Shown here: piece after piece, positions 1 through 10,862 of the stretch
Numbering within the stretch: the stretch's first letter is position 1
Layout of the letters: every line of letters begins with the position of its first letter
Source: Gliomastix tumulicola
Lineage: Eukaryota > Ascomycota > Sordariomycetes > Hypocreales > Bionectriaceae
Length of the DNA: 64,000 nt
Assembly: GCA_001599755.1 (NCBI GenBank)
Contig: BCHX01000001.1
Span: 4,030,001 to 4,094,000, forward strand
Direction of reading: 5' to 3'
Program-made: the position numbers and the translations under genes
The notes under the pieces: model-generated
What the model was told of the DNA's origin: nothing
Database searches by the model: none
The model's input: the letters and a program-made list of their open reading frames with translations, nothing else

Positions 1-416
1 CGCCACCCTGCTCTTTGCGTTAACAGCGTGCAGGGTTCCCCGTCGTCAAGTGGCGTGGTGTGCTGATACTTGATACACACTCTCTCAACATTCGGTATGT
101 CACATACTTTCCTCTACTCCCACCCTCTCTGTCCCCATCACCCACCAGGTCGCTTGCATGCAGCGCCCACACACCATTACGACCCTGCCAACCCCTCTTC
201 TTGTTGTTACTGCATGCCCTTTCTTTTGTTAGCACCCTGCCTGACCATTACGGCATCCCCAGCACTTCCACGCTTGCCGGGCACTCAATCCACCCCGTCC
301 GACACCCAGGTCTCGACTTTGCCAACAAGGTCCACGTGCCACTCGGCTCCTCTCTGACTTACCTACAGGGAGCTAAAGGTACACACACCATCTCTCCTGC
401 TGCTCGAACTCATTAC

Positions 417-424
417 TATATAAA
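417..424 (+). promoter_or_regulatory. Putative TATA box
   Basis: TATATAAA followed by a CT-rich stretch, about 300 bases upstream of the start at 719. Position and context fit a core promoter; no transcript evidence is available. Confidence 0.45.
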
Positions 425-650
425 CTTTCCATGTTCCTTCTTTCCCTACTGCCCTTCCCCTCTCTTCTTTCCCTTTCTTCCTCCGCCCATCCCCTTTCCC
501 CTCATTGTATCTATCTCCTTGCTCATCATCTTCATCCAGGAAATTCCACATCGCGACAAGTTTCGGTCGTCCCCTTTCGGGCGAGCCAGGACTCACTGGT
601 CAACACCCAACCTGACAATAGATCATACACACGCCTTTCACAACAGTCCC

Positions 651-687
651 TGCAACTGCAACTGCAACTGCAACTGCAACTGCAACC
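651..687. repeat. (TGCAAC)n microsatellite in 5' leader
   Basis: Six tandem copies of the hexamer TGCAAC, ending about 30 bases before the start codon at 719. It would be transcribed as part of the leader. Confidence 0.9.
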
Positions 688-718
688 CACCCCACGTGCA
701 TCTCGTCAGCCAACCACA

Positions 719-1606
719 ATGTCCGCAGACGGATCCCAGAACGGCTCCAACGGTGGCGACGCCCCCCGCCAACGTCGCAGCTCCATCACCCAGGCTGCGC
801 TCTCGAACCTCTTCCAGCGTGGCCCTCCCACTGGCTCCAGCGGCCCTCCTTTCGCCGGCGGCCAATCCAACAACGGCCTGAACGACCAGCAGCGTCGCCG
901 CCTCTCCGTCACCACTTTGGGCCTGTCCGGCGCCTCGAGCAATGGAGCCTCTGCCCTCGGCATCCGTCGAGGCAGCATGTCCACCAACTCCAACAACTCC
1001 GACTCGATCGACGAGAGTGCCATCGAGGACGATGACTTTGGCAGCAGCCCTAGGACGGCGCCCACCACGCCCTTCGTCCGTCGCATGAGCTATGGCGGGT
1101 CTGCGATGCGAGGCTACCGGCCCGGCGGCAGCCCTGGCAATGGTAATCCCAGCCCATCTTCTCCTCCATCTGCTTCTTTCCGAGGCCCGGCCGGTCCAAG
1201 CGGACGCCGAGGCTCAGTCTCTCAAGGGCCCAGTGCCAACATCTCCGCGACGCTGGCCCAGCGCCGAGGAAGTATTGGCGTGCCTCCCTCGTCACTCCAG
1301 CAGACAAGCATGGCAAGACATCCGAGATTCAGTTCTGACAATTCCTCGCGCCCAGACCAGCAAGGCTTCAACTGGTCCGAGCAGCTCAGATCTCGTGCCG
1401 AGAGCACTGTCGCTGCTGGCCCACGCCCTTCCTTCTCCGCAGCCTCTACCTCTCCTCCCCGAAATGGAGGCATGCATCATGACCGCGCCAAGTCTGTTTC
1501 CGACATGCCGCAGCCTCCCACTCAGGCTCCGGCTCCGAAGCCCGCGCCCCAGAAGCCTGATGCATTCCAGGAGCGAATCCTCAAGGGCGACTTCTACATG
1601 GACTAA
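719..1606 (+). CDS. Uncharacterised Ser/Arg-rich protein with six RRxS sites
   Basis: Single-exon gene, 295 aa. The protein is mostly low-complexity Ser/Pro/Gly sequence with no catalytic domain I recognise. Six basic-directed sites of the form RRxS occur at about S22, S63, S86, S124, S166 and S185, matching the consensus for cAMP-dependent protein kinase. A short acidic stretch (residues 98-106) separates the second and third pairs. The last 14 residues (AFQERILKGDFYMD) are non-repetitive and look like a conserved C-terminal tail. The start at 719 was preferred over the upstream in-frame codon at 431 because residues before it are translated pyrimidine-rich leader. The gene is convergent with the zinc-cluster gene downstream. 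Function is unknown; a kinase-regulated scaffold is inference only. Confidence 0.8.
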   Translation: MSADGSQNGSNGGDAPRQRRSSITQAALSNLFQRGPPTGSSGPPFAGGQSNNGLNDQQRRRLSVTTLGLSGASSNGASALGIRRGSMSTNSNNSDSIDESAIEDDDFGSSPRTAPTTPFVRRMSYGGSAMRGYRPGGSPGNGNPSPSSPPSASFRGPAGPSGRRGSVSQGPSANISATLAQRRGSIGVPPSSLQQTSMARHPRFSSDNSSRPDQQGFNWSEQLRSRAESTVAAGPRPSFSAASTSPPRNGGMHHDRAKSVSDMPQPPTQAPAPKPAPQKPDAFQERILKGDFYMD

Positions 1607-2598
1607 GCAGCACAATGCTCGGTTCGGTGAGAACAAGGAGTTCGCACGCAACCAACAACTAATGAATCTTCCTTTCTCAAAGCGAGCAGCACGAGCTGGC
1701 TTTGTGTATTGATTTACGGATGGGCAATTTTGACGATTATCTCAGTCCACAGCTGCAGCCAAGTATGGTCTTTGTTTTTATGGCTGGCTTTATGACGGCG
1801 CAATCAATCATGTTTCATTTCTCGAAAGAAGGGGTCAACAAATCTGAAAGCTATGGGAGTGGACACAAATCTATCGGAACACACAAGAATCGGTTGGCGC
1901 AAGGAGGCACTCTGGAAAAAATCAACAGAACCATTCCACATTGTTTACGGGAGGGTGGGATGGTCTGGGAGAAAGCGAGCGAGCGAGCGAGCGAATGAGA
2001 GGCGTTGTGTACGTGTAGAAGGATGGCTTTCGCCTCGAGGCCTTGATGGCTTTGAACTGGGGTGGCTGGCAAGTCGATTTCGGGGGTATATCTCGTCTCT
2101 CAGGGGAGACCGATGGGATGGGCATGGCTGGCAAATGATGCGATTCGAATACCTCGTGCTACTTTGTTTTGGTAGTCTCCTGTTTAAGGGAATGACGAAA
2201 TGGCGTTTGCCATAGTTCTTATTAAAGCCACTCCTTTCGTACGTCTCGTGAAGTGTAGGTTTATGGCTGATGGCGTGCGAAGCTGTTTAGATCACCTCAT
2301 TGTGCCGACCGGCCGGAACCGTTGAGCTTTTGGAACAGTTGAGATGAGGCGGTGCCACTGACGCAATGTTCAGCTAACAAGAAACATCACTGGGTATATA
2401 TTATCCTATCATTACACGTTTATCCAAGCCCTTCCTTTCCCAGTACCAACCAATATGTAGCATCCCTCTGATATCAGTCTCGACGCCTATCTTGAAACTT
2501 CCCAAGCGCTGCCAGCCAACCTTGTCATCCAACGGGGATAGATTCGTAGAATACATAAACACAGAATATTGAATGGGGGGGGGGGATGCTAGTTAGAC
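1607..2598. other. Convergent intergenic region
   Basis: About 1 kb between the 3' ends of the RRxS-protein gene (+) and the zinc-cluster gene (-). It holds a (GCGA)5 tetranucleotide run at 1975-1994 and a G10-11 run near 2576-2585. Short frames here have no coding character. Confidence 0.6.
1975..1994. repeat. (GCGA)5 microsatellite
   Basis: Five tandem tetranucleotide copies in the 3' flank of the first gene. The same unit recurs at 14566-14584. Confidence 0.85.
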
Positions 2599-2823
2599 TC
2601 AGAATGGGAATATGTTGGTCGGCTCGTGCAGACCCATGAACATGTCGTTGAAGAAGGCATTGTTGAGACCCGTCATGCCCGGCACGGCGGCGCCGTCACC
2701 CGCTGCGCTCTGATCGTACGCCATGTGCGGGTCGGGCGTGTAGCCCATGCTGAAGTAGAAGGCCTCCTCGCCGACGGGCGCCGTGTTCGGGATGAAGTCG
2801 CCGCCCATCCACTGCTGCTCGCC

Positions 2824-2854
<31 letters not shown>

Positions 2855-5404
2855 TGCGTGGGCATGGCGTTGGATTCGGGCGGGGGCTGGAAGGCGGAGG
2901 AGCGCTGCATGTCGGGCGTTGCTGTGGCCGTCGACGTCGAGGGCGGCGTGTCGTAGAAGAAGGGCTGGGGCGCCTGGCGGAGGTTGACAAAGGGTGCCGA
3001 GGCGCGCGGGTGCTGCTCGGCCTCGGTGCTGGTGCTGGTGCCCGCGGCGACTTCGGAGAGGAGTTGGAGAGGTGTGTTTGCCTGCTGCTGTGGTGGTGGT
3101 GGTGGTGGTGGCTGCTGTGTAGAAGGCGGCTGCTGCGGAGGACTGGCACTCGGACCGGCGCCGCCGCCGCTGCTGCTGGGCTCCTTGTCCGCGCGCATCT
3201 GCTTGGCGAGCCAGACGCTCAGCATGGTGAGGACGACGATGAACTTGGAGGCCACGCGGCTGCCGTCGTCGGCGGCGACGAGGCGGAACTTGTCCTGCAG
3301 GGCGGCCAGGTAGTACTCGACCTTGAGCGAGTCCTTGTCGACGACGCGGCCGAGCTCGGACGCCGGGTTCGACGCGGAGAAGTACATCTTCAGTAAGATG
3401 ACGAGGCTGTAGGCGACGCGCACGTAGTTGTACGCGGGGAGGCAGCGGATGGTGGCGACGTCGAGCGACAGGAAGGTCGTGAAGAGCGCGTCCGCCGAGG
3501 CGATGCACGCCGACACGGCGCTCACCTGCGCGGCCGACAGCGGCTCCAGCGCGACGATGCCGCTCTTGAAGGTGTCCGTGTTGAAGGGCGGGCGCAGCTG
3601 GTCGGCGCCCGTCTTGTTGTGCAGGACGACCTCGTGCAGCCAGAGGCTGACCATGTTGAAGGACATGCGCAGCGTCGGCTGCCGCGCCATGTCCCCGGGC
3701 AGGGACGCGTGGTACCGCTCCATGTCGCGCTCGAGCGCGCGCAGGACGTGCTGCGTGCGCGGCTCGTTGACGTCGGTGATGACGGACGGGTCCTCGAGGT
3801 TGAACTGCGCCGCGATGTCCTCGGTCAGGCGGTGCGTCCAGACCAGATGGCACAGGTACTTGTCCGAGGGCGCGGCGTCCGGGGACGTCTCGAGGATCTC
3901 GACCGACTCGGCCATGAAGGGCGTCCAGCGCACCATGTTCGGCCTGCGCAGCGCGATGGCCGCGTTGGACGTCATGAAGAAGCAGGCGAGCCACGTGCGC
4001 CGCGCCTCGATGCTCGTCGCGTCCGGCAGCGGGTGTCGTCGGAAGGGGTGCGTCTGCCAGTTCTGGTTGAGGATGTTGCCGTCGCTGTTGTTGTTCTTCC
4101 GTGTCGGACCCGGCACGGGTTTCCTCCCGAGGCCGATGTCGATGGCCATGATGGCCGCCGTGTGCACGAGCTGGTAGAACTTGAGCTCCTCGAAGTTGTC
4201 CGGCGGGCAGTACCAGACGGTCGAGATGAGGAGGCTCTGCACGAGGTCGAGGCTCTTGTCGCCCGTGAGGAAGACCCTGTCGGCCAGGATGGGGAGCAGC
4301 TCCCGCTGCAGCGCCTTCTGCAGTGCGCCCCTCTCCGACGAGGCCCCCGTCATGATGGCCAGGAACAGGATCGGCCGCGTCCTCCGCAGCTCGGCCACGG
4401 TGAGGCCGGGCGGGAAGACGATGAGCGGCAGGTGCGGGACCATCCGGTCCTTGAAGCGCGCGAAGAGCTCGGCCGCGAGGTCCATGGTGATGACGCCGCG
4501 ATCGATGACATCCGGCTCGAGCGACCGGCCCCAGGGGAGGCTGCTCGGCGGCGCGTGTCTCGGCGTGCCGGCCGACACGGTGTCGTCGACGCTGTGGCTC
4601 CTCTCCGACGCCTTCCTCTTCTGCCCGGCCATGACGAGCGGCGGCTGGTACGCAGCGGCAGCGGCAGACGCAGACGCATGATCCGAGGGTGTCGACGGCG
4701 GATGCGCCGCACGCGCCGGGAAAGTCTGTCGATCCAGACTGCCATGCCTCGTCGATGACGACTCCGGTATCGACGAGCCCCGATGCATCAGCGGACTCTC
4801 CCTCGCCGGAACGTGCTCATGCGCATGCGGCGTCCCTCCTCCTCCTCCTCCTCCTCCTCCTCCAGCAGCAGCCGCATTCTTCGCCTGCAGACTCGCCGTC
4901 AGCGCGTCAATCTTCCTCTCCAGCTCCGACACGCGGCTATCCGTCTTCCGCTGCCTCTTCCGGCTCGGCGCCGTGACCACGCACTGCCTCCCGGCCTTCT
5001 TGCACCTCTTGCACGGCCCGTCGTCGAGCGCCGGCTCGCAGCGCACCTTCAGCCCGCGACAGGCCTCGCACGCCCTCGATCGCTTCGGGTCGTTCGCATC
5101 GCCGCCGCCGCCGCCGCCACCGCCGTTTCCGTTTCCGGGCTGGGTGCCATCTGTCTCGAGCGCCGATTGGCTCTGCTGTTCGTGCTGCAGCTGCAGCTGG
5201 TGCTCGTCGTCTTCGTCTTCGTGCGAGGCGGCGGGTGACGTATCTTGAGATGTCGAGACCGGCACATCGGCGCCTTCTACACGCCGTCCCAAGTCCCGTC
5301 AGTAATAGCTCCAGAAACAGCGCGCCGAGAAAAAAAAAAAAAAGGGTGAAGGGGTATGTATGGAAGCGGGAAAGCTCACCAGCAAGACGCGGATCCAGAT
5401 CCAT
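2599..5404 (-). CDS. Zn(II)2Cys6 fungal transcription factor
   Basis: Two exons, complement(2599..5276, 5380..5404), 900 aa. The 25-nt first exon encodes MDLDPRLA plus one base; the intron has a GTGAGC donor, a TTACTGAC branch site and a GTGTAG acceptor, and joins in frame. A binuclear zinc cluster has Cys at about 78, 81, 88, 97, 100 and 107 (CX2CX6CX8CX2CX6C). It is followed by a basic linker and a short coiled coil (about 122-143), the usual DNA-binding and dimerisation module. The middle (about 290-700) resembles the fungal-specific regulatory (MHR) domain. The C-terminal part has polyglycine, polyproline and an 11-residue polyglutamine run, and ends in an acidic/hydrophobic tail suggestive of an activation domain. 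The zinc cluster resembles War1-type regulators, but I cannot assign orthology. Target genes are unknown. Confidence 0.9.
2820..2852. repeat. CTG/CAG repeat encoding polyglutamine
   Basis: Trinucleotide tract within the zinc-cluster gene, read on the minus strand as CAG/CAA codons giving about 11 Gln near the C-terminus. Confidence 0.85.
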
Positions 5405-5955
5405 CTCCGAACTTTCTCTGCTGCAATTTCTGTCGAACTTTCACTTGACCGGTTCGTGGAAGCCCTCTTTCTTCATCTCACAAAAATTGTCTCAACCATG
5501 ATATCATCAGCTTCGCAGTTCAATCGGAGTCCTCTCGTGGGCGGTGCATTGTCAGACGTCAATTGGCTAAGGGAGCCGACGGACTTTGGCTTGCGTCGGA
5601 CATTTCAGCTCCCGTTTCGCCGAGTTGGTCTTAGTCACGGGTCCATTTATGTGCCGATGTTCCGACTCAGGCTCATTCTTGTCGTCATAAAATAACTAGA
5701 AGGAAAAGTAACTACTAAGTAATAAGAATCAAGAGATGCCAGCCCAGGATACCTCATGATATCCAACACGTATATACCTAATAGTACTTATACATAAATA
5801 CATACGCATATGCGCTGCAGCCCAACAAACAAACAAGTACATGACATTGAAAAGGCATAAAAAAAGGCGCAGCCCCGTGGTATCATGGCGGGAGACAGGA
5901 AAGCTCCAAATATCAAGGAAAGGAAGGGGGGCTGGCCAATATCTTCAAAACGTCC
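5405..5955. promoter_or_regulatory. Intergenic region upstream of the zinc-cluster gene
   Basis: About 550 bases between the start of the zinc-cluster gene and the end of the RhoGAP gene, both on the minus strand. It should contain the promoter of the former and the 3' UTR of the latter; the AT-rich part at 5690-5830 suits a terminator. No specific site is called. Confidence 0.45.
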
Positions 5956-8900
5956 TCAATACGGGAACTCGTCGCGCACCTCGTCTCGCAGCCGGCTCTT
6001 CGAGCCCTGCGCTTGCAGACCCATTAGATTACCCATAAACATGGCGCTCTCTCTGCGCCTGTTCCCGTGCGACGTGTCCTGTACTTGCAAACTTCCTCCA
6101 GACTCATCATGCGACGCCTTCTGAGCGTGGCCTGGAGCTCCCCTGTGTGGCCCATGCCCGTTGTAGCCCTCAGGGTGAGGAACAACATTGTACCCGTTCT
6201 CGTATGCTGGTCGTGGCGCGTAACCATGCTGGGCATGGGCCGGAGGCGCCTGCTGATACGTTGGCTCATAACCCTGTCGTGTGGCGCTCTGCGAAGGAGT
6301 AGGTGATCCCCTGGCAGGATTCAGGCCAGAGATCAGCGGCGGCGTGGGCGTTGATCTCTGATATTCTCTCATAGAGTCGAGACGCGGTGGCTGGCGCTGA
6401 GGTGAAGCTCCCGTTCCTGACGTCGACGGACGCTGAGGCGGAGCTTCGAAATGTAGTGGTGAGTCGTTTCGAGCCGTCGTAACCTCCGTTTCGGCGTTCA
6501 TCGTCGGGAGTTCGTACTGCTCTGGCGCAATCCCAAATATCGGCTCGTAGTTCTGCAGGAAGAGTGCAAAAACGGGGGCCGGAATGTTGAGCGTTGGCGA
6601 GAAGACAATGCCCACATTACGGACAGTCATCTTGTTCATGTCCGCATTATTAATGATCTTGATCAGGAAGGAAATCAGATACTTCAGGAGTGTGGCGTTT
6701 GGCAGTGGCAATCGCTGAGCAAGCTCATTCAGCGCCGCCATCTTCTCTCCCCTGTCTTTCATCTCGGTAGCAGCCAGGAATTCCATGTGAAGATCCCGTG
6801 TCAGAATCGTCGTCGGCAGCTCCCGCAGATACAGCTTGAGCAAGGACGCAACAGCGTGGATGTCGTAATAGTTCTCGTCCGTCGTCAGATTAATATCACC
6901 TTCAGTGTTGAAGCGCTCACGGAGCTGCTTGATAACCAGATTCGATCCGCTGAGGCGGAAAATCCCTTCTTCTGTCACCGCACCCTTCGAATCAAGGTAT
7001 TGAATACAGCGGTAGACAACAGATGGCAAAGGGACTTTTACGTCCCAAGGAGGGCAGTACCGCACTGCCTCGGCGAGGGGTGCGCCGAAAGCTTGACGCA
7101 CCGGGCCTGTGTAGTGAGGCTGAGGGGGGGTCGAGCCAAAGGCGTCAGTCGCAGGAGTGATAGACTCTTGGCCATCTGAGTTGGACCGCGTCTTGGGACC
7201 GAAGCCGAAGAAGCTGCGCTTTCGTGCTTTCTTCTCTTCGTACGAGGGAACCGCCAGCCCGGACTTGTTACCCCAGGCAGCCGTATCCGAGATCGGCTGG
7301 GGATCCTTGGGTCCAGAGATGAGCTTGCTCGTCTGAGAGGTCAGGGTGTCGTTGTGGTTGCTATGGTCTCCAGATCCGCTTGCTCCCTTGGGTTTGCCAC
7401 TGTGCGGAGCGTCTCCAGCTTGTGTGGCATCATACCTGACACTGACCAGAGGGTCAGAATCCGCGGCATGGTGACCTGGCTTCGAGCTCGACTGGTTGCC
7501 CTTCCTGCCTTTGCTGCTGCTCTGAGCATGGCTGGACGACTTGGACGTTAGAGGTGCGTCCTCCTCATTAGGGTCTCGGTAGTCAATCCACTGTAGCAGC
7601 GCATCTACCCACAGGTCTCGCTCTCCATCGTTCTCGGCGCATAAAACATGCTTGACGTGGCTATTCGAGTCCTTCCTCTTCGGCTCCAAGACCAAGAAGG
7701 CGTGTCGGTACTGATTTTCAGGCTCCTCTCCGTTCGCAGGCCGAGTAGGCGACTGGCTGTCATGATGGTGCGACTGCTTGCCGATCTGGGCATTCTGAAG
7801 CTTGATTGTGCCGAGATGGGCTCCTCCCGGTGTTTCGTAGTATTTGAGCAGAGGGCCGTCAAGCAAGAAGAACCGCGACTTCCAGCCACCGAAGTTTTTG
7901 CCTCTCTTAGTGAGGTAGCCGCTCCGGATTGGCCGGCCGTCAGGCCCAATCATATGTGAGCTGCCCTCCTTGGCACCCCCAGACGATCCCATCTCGTCTG
8001 CGTTAGGAGGAAGTGTGTTTGTAGACAGATACTTGCAAAGCTCCACAGCGGTCGCGACATCCAGCGGGGTGTTGAGCAACTCATCCAAGTATTGCTCCAG
8101 TGCGGTGCGTCGTGCGTCTACCTTGGCCGGGGCATGGCCGCTAAAAAGAGCCTTGTCCGGCGTCCTCGCAGTGAAATGCTGGCATTGTTTCAAGCGTGCG
8201 TCGAGCTTAGACAGCGACGCAGAATCCTTCTCGACCCGCCAAAGTTCGCCGCCGTCCGCTCGTGAGATGACTGCAAGGGTGAAGACAGGATCCTCCTCCA
8301 ACTGGGTCAAGGAAATGAGACTGGCGCGGGACGGCTTCATCCGTGATGAGGCAACGTTGAGCGAGATCGACGGAAGGGCGTTAGGCGGAAGGAGCAGGTC
8401 GGGGTATTCCTCTGTGACCAGGCCCTTGTATATTCTTGTCCGCTCCGCTGTGCTAACCTGGCCCGGCTCTCCCGAGTCACCGGGTGGTGGTTGGTTCTTC
8501 GCCTGTCTCTTCGATGCCTTTGACGGTCCGTCAGAACCAGAAACAGCAGGAGTCGCCAGAGGAGTGTTGGGAGGGAGCGGGATAGGCTGTCGTGGGGGTC
8601 TGGGTGACAGCGGTGCGGCGGGGAAGGATCCTGCTCCTCTAGGCGACAGAGGCGGCGAATGTAGCGGCAAGCTCATGTTCATCGGGCGAGGGCTAGCAGG
8701 CAAACCAGGGCTCATCAGCGGAGGAGCTAGGTCCTGGCGCTCATCACCCTGCAGCACGGCTGCCAGCGACGCAGTCCCAGCCTGCGCGTACTGAGTAGAC
8801 AGAGGGATGACCCTCGGACTCGCGGGCATGGCGCTGGTCGACGCGTCTGGCTGGCTGGGCTTGCTCTTCTTGGACGTGCTTCTTGCCTCTGCCTCCTTGA

Positions 8901-10862
8901 AGGCTCGTACCTCTCGATCTCGGTCGTCTTCTGCCCGTGTGCGCCTCCGACCCCGATTCTGGGTGCCGATTTCAGCAACTTTCAATATATCGTCGAGGTC
9001 GGAATCGGTATCCTCATCGATAGCGTTATCTCGGATGGGGGAATTAAGCTGCAATGGTGCTGGCGGCCCTTTTCTCGGAGGACTAGGGAAGCTCGCAAGG
9101 CCGTCGTCAGGTCGAGGACTCGCCTCGACGAGTGATAGGCTGGGAGGTTTCGCCTGAGGTGGCTTCGGGGGTGGCACCTTCGGAGGATCCGGTGGCAGGG
9201 CGCGAGACGGAGGTAGTGAGGTGAGGAAATGAATATCCTTCAGCTGCTCCTCGCCCTTCTCAATGCGAGCTTTATCCTGCGCCTTCTCTTCAGCCTCGTG
9301 GTCGTACTTGTTGTGGGCATGCTCCTGTGGGTTTGGCATAAGCTGAGGTGACTCCGGCGGAGCAGCCACGCGGACCACTCCGGCTGAATGGTCAGCGGGG
9401 GGTGTAATCGGATAGGGGGCGAGAACTCCCTCAATGGGGGACTGCTTTACGCCAGGCGAGTCAAGCATTGGTGAGTCCGGGCCAAGCTTTGCCCGCTCGC
9501 CAACCTTTACGTCGATAGGTGGGACTTGATGCCCTGGTGCTTTGCGACTGTTTTTGGCATCCTCCCGAGAGGCTGGTGCTTGTGACGCGTTCGAGTTCGC
9601 CAGGGCGTCCTTCAGCTTCGTCCTGTACTTTTCCTTGTCCTTGAGAGCCCTCTCAAGATCCTTGTTCAGGCCGAGTATCATAGCTCGTTGCTTATCCACG
9701 AGCCGCCACAGTTGGCTGTGCTGCTGAGCCAATGAATTCTTCTCCTTCAAGAGGGCTTGTATTACTGCTTCGGGACTGCCGGCCCTTCTGATCAGGCTTT
9801 CTATGTCCGACGCACCGTAGCCGGAATCCTGTGGTGCATGTTGTGGCGGTGTTCTCGAGGACACGTTGGATATGGCGGAATCGATCGACGAGTTCCTCGG
9901 CAATGCCGTCGAGGACGGCGCCGGCGCCGAGTCATTGGCTACGATCACGGCGGCTGACATGGCGGGCTTCGAGCCTCGGGGCTGTGCTTGTCCCGTCTTC
10001 GAAACTAGAGGGTCGGAAGCGCTGCGGGTATCATTTGTAGCAGGAGGCGAGCGTCTGTACAGAAGGCAGGTTAGTTAACAAGTAGTCAATACAAGTAGCC
10101 ACCGTATGGTATAGGCTCTGCTTCAAGGGCCAGCTTTGACGGACCTTGAAGTGCGCACTTCCGGGCTGGTTTCTCTCGACGAATCACTGTAGAATGCCGT
10201 CTGCTCGGCCGAGGGTCGGTGCTGGTGAGGCGCCTGGATTCGACCAGCTGGGGGATATCGGCCCTGCCTGGGGCTTGGATTCGGGCTTGGGATCGGTGTG
10301 TGACTTGTCGACAACGGACTATGAGCGGCAGGCCGTGGAGCTCTGTTGGTTGAGCAAGGCGCGTGTCAGTCAAATCAGTGCATCAGAAACGGTTGCACGA
10401 CACAGAGTCAGAGATTAGACCCCGTGCACAGCATCCATAAGCATGCAGCTAGCAGCACAAAGAGGGATGGGTTTCAAAGCGATGTTCAATTCGCACTAGG
10501 CGCCCAAATCGCTGACAGAGAGAAAAGATGAGAAAGATGAGGCTGAGGAAAACCCGTCCGAGTCCCCTTGAGAGAGAGCCAGCAATTGGACCGCGCGCGA
10601 GAGGCCTGGTGGGACTGGGCAGGGAGACTGTCCAGTGTGCAGGCGAGGAGGACCAGGGATGGGGGGGGGGAGAAGAGAAGAGAAGCGAGCAGGGTGCACG
10701 GATTTTGAGACGGGGTCCAGGAGGGTTCGTCACTCACCTGCTGTTGTAATCCGGAGTCGTACCGGTGTGGTAATGGGGCCTCAGAGAGGAGGGCACATGG
10801 GCAGCATCGTCGAAATTTGACGAGGCTTGCTGCTGGGCGCTCCGATTCGTGAGCCGGGACAT
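5956..10862 (-). CDS. bem3: Bem3-type Rho GTPase-activating protein (PX-PH-RhoGAP)
   Basis: Three exons, complement(5956..10054, 10145..10342, 10738..10862), 1473 aa. Both junctions are phase 2 and keep one frame; donors are GTGAGT and GTCCGT, acceptors CAACAG and TACAG. Domains in order: a Ser/Pro-rich N-terminus; a coiled coil at about 203-259; long disordered Pro-rich sequence; a PX domain at about 690-800; a PH domain at about 815-930 (starting near SGYLTKRGKNFGGWKSRFF); and a RhoGAP domain at about 1095-1290 with the arginine finger in EEGIFRLSGS. The C-terminal 180 residues are disordered. This order is that of yeast Bem3, which stimulates GTP hydrolysis by Cdc42 at sites of polarised growth and binds phosphoinositides through PX/PH. 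The first intron (395 nt) is long and CT-rich, so a shorter form starting at 9960 from an internal promoter is possible. Confidence 0.9.

Larger units (their letters stand above)
1..718 (+). promoter_or_regulatory. Upstream region and 5' leader of the first gene
   Basis: No protein gene is supported here. The region holds a TATATAAA element at 417-424, followed by a long pyrimidine-rich tract (about 430-540), the usual look of a filamentous-fungal core promoter. A hexanucleotide repeat lies just before the start codon. An open frame runs through the leader from 431 in frame with the gene, but its composition (Leu/Ser/Pro from CT-rich DNA) is leader-like, so I treat it as untranslated. Confidence 0.5.

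Noticed and set aside
431..718. Upstream in-frame extension of the first gene
   Set aside because: Translated CT-rich leader with the TATA box just before it; the conserved-looking protein starts at 719.
2626..4758. Long plus-strand frames across the zinc-cluster gene (for example 3619-4758)
   Set aside because: They are antisense to the zinc-cluster gene, Arg/Gly/Asp-rich from GC-skewed codons, with no recognisable domain.
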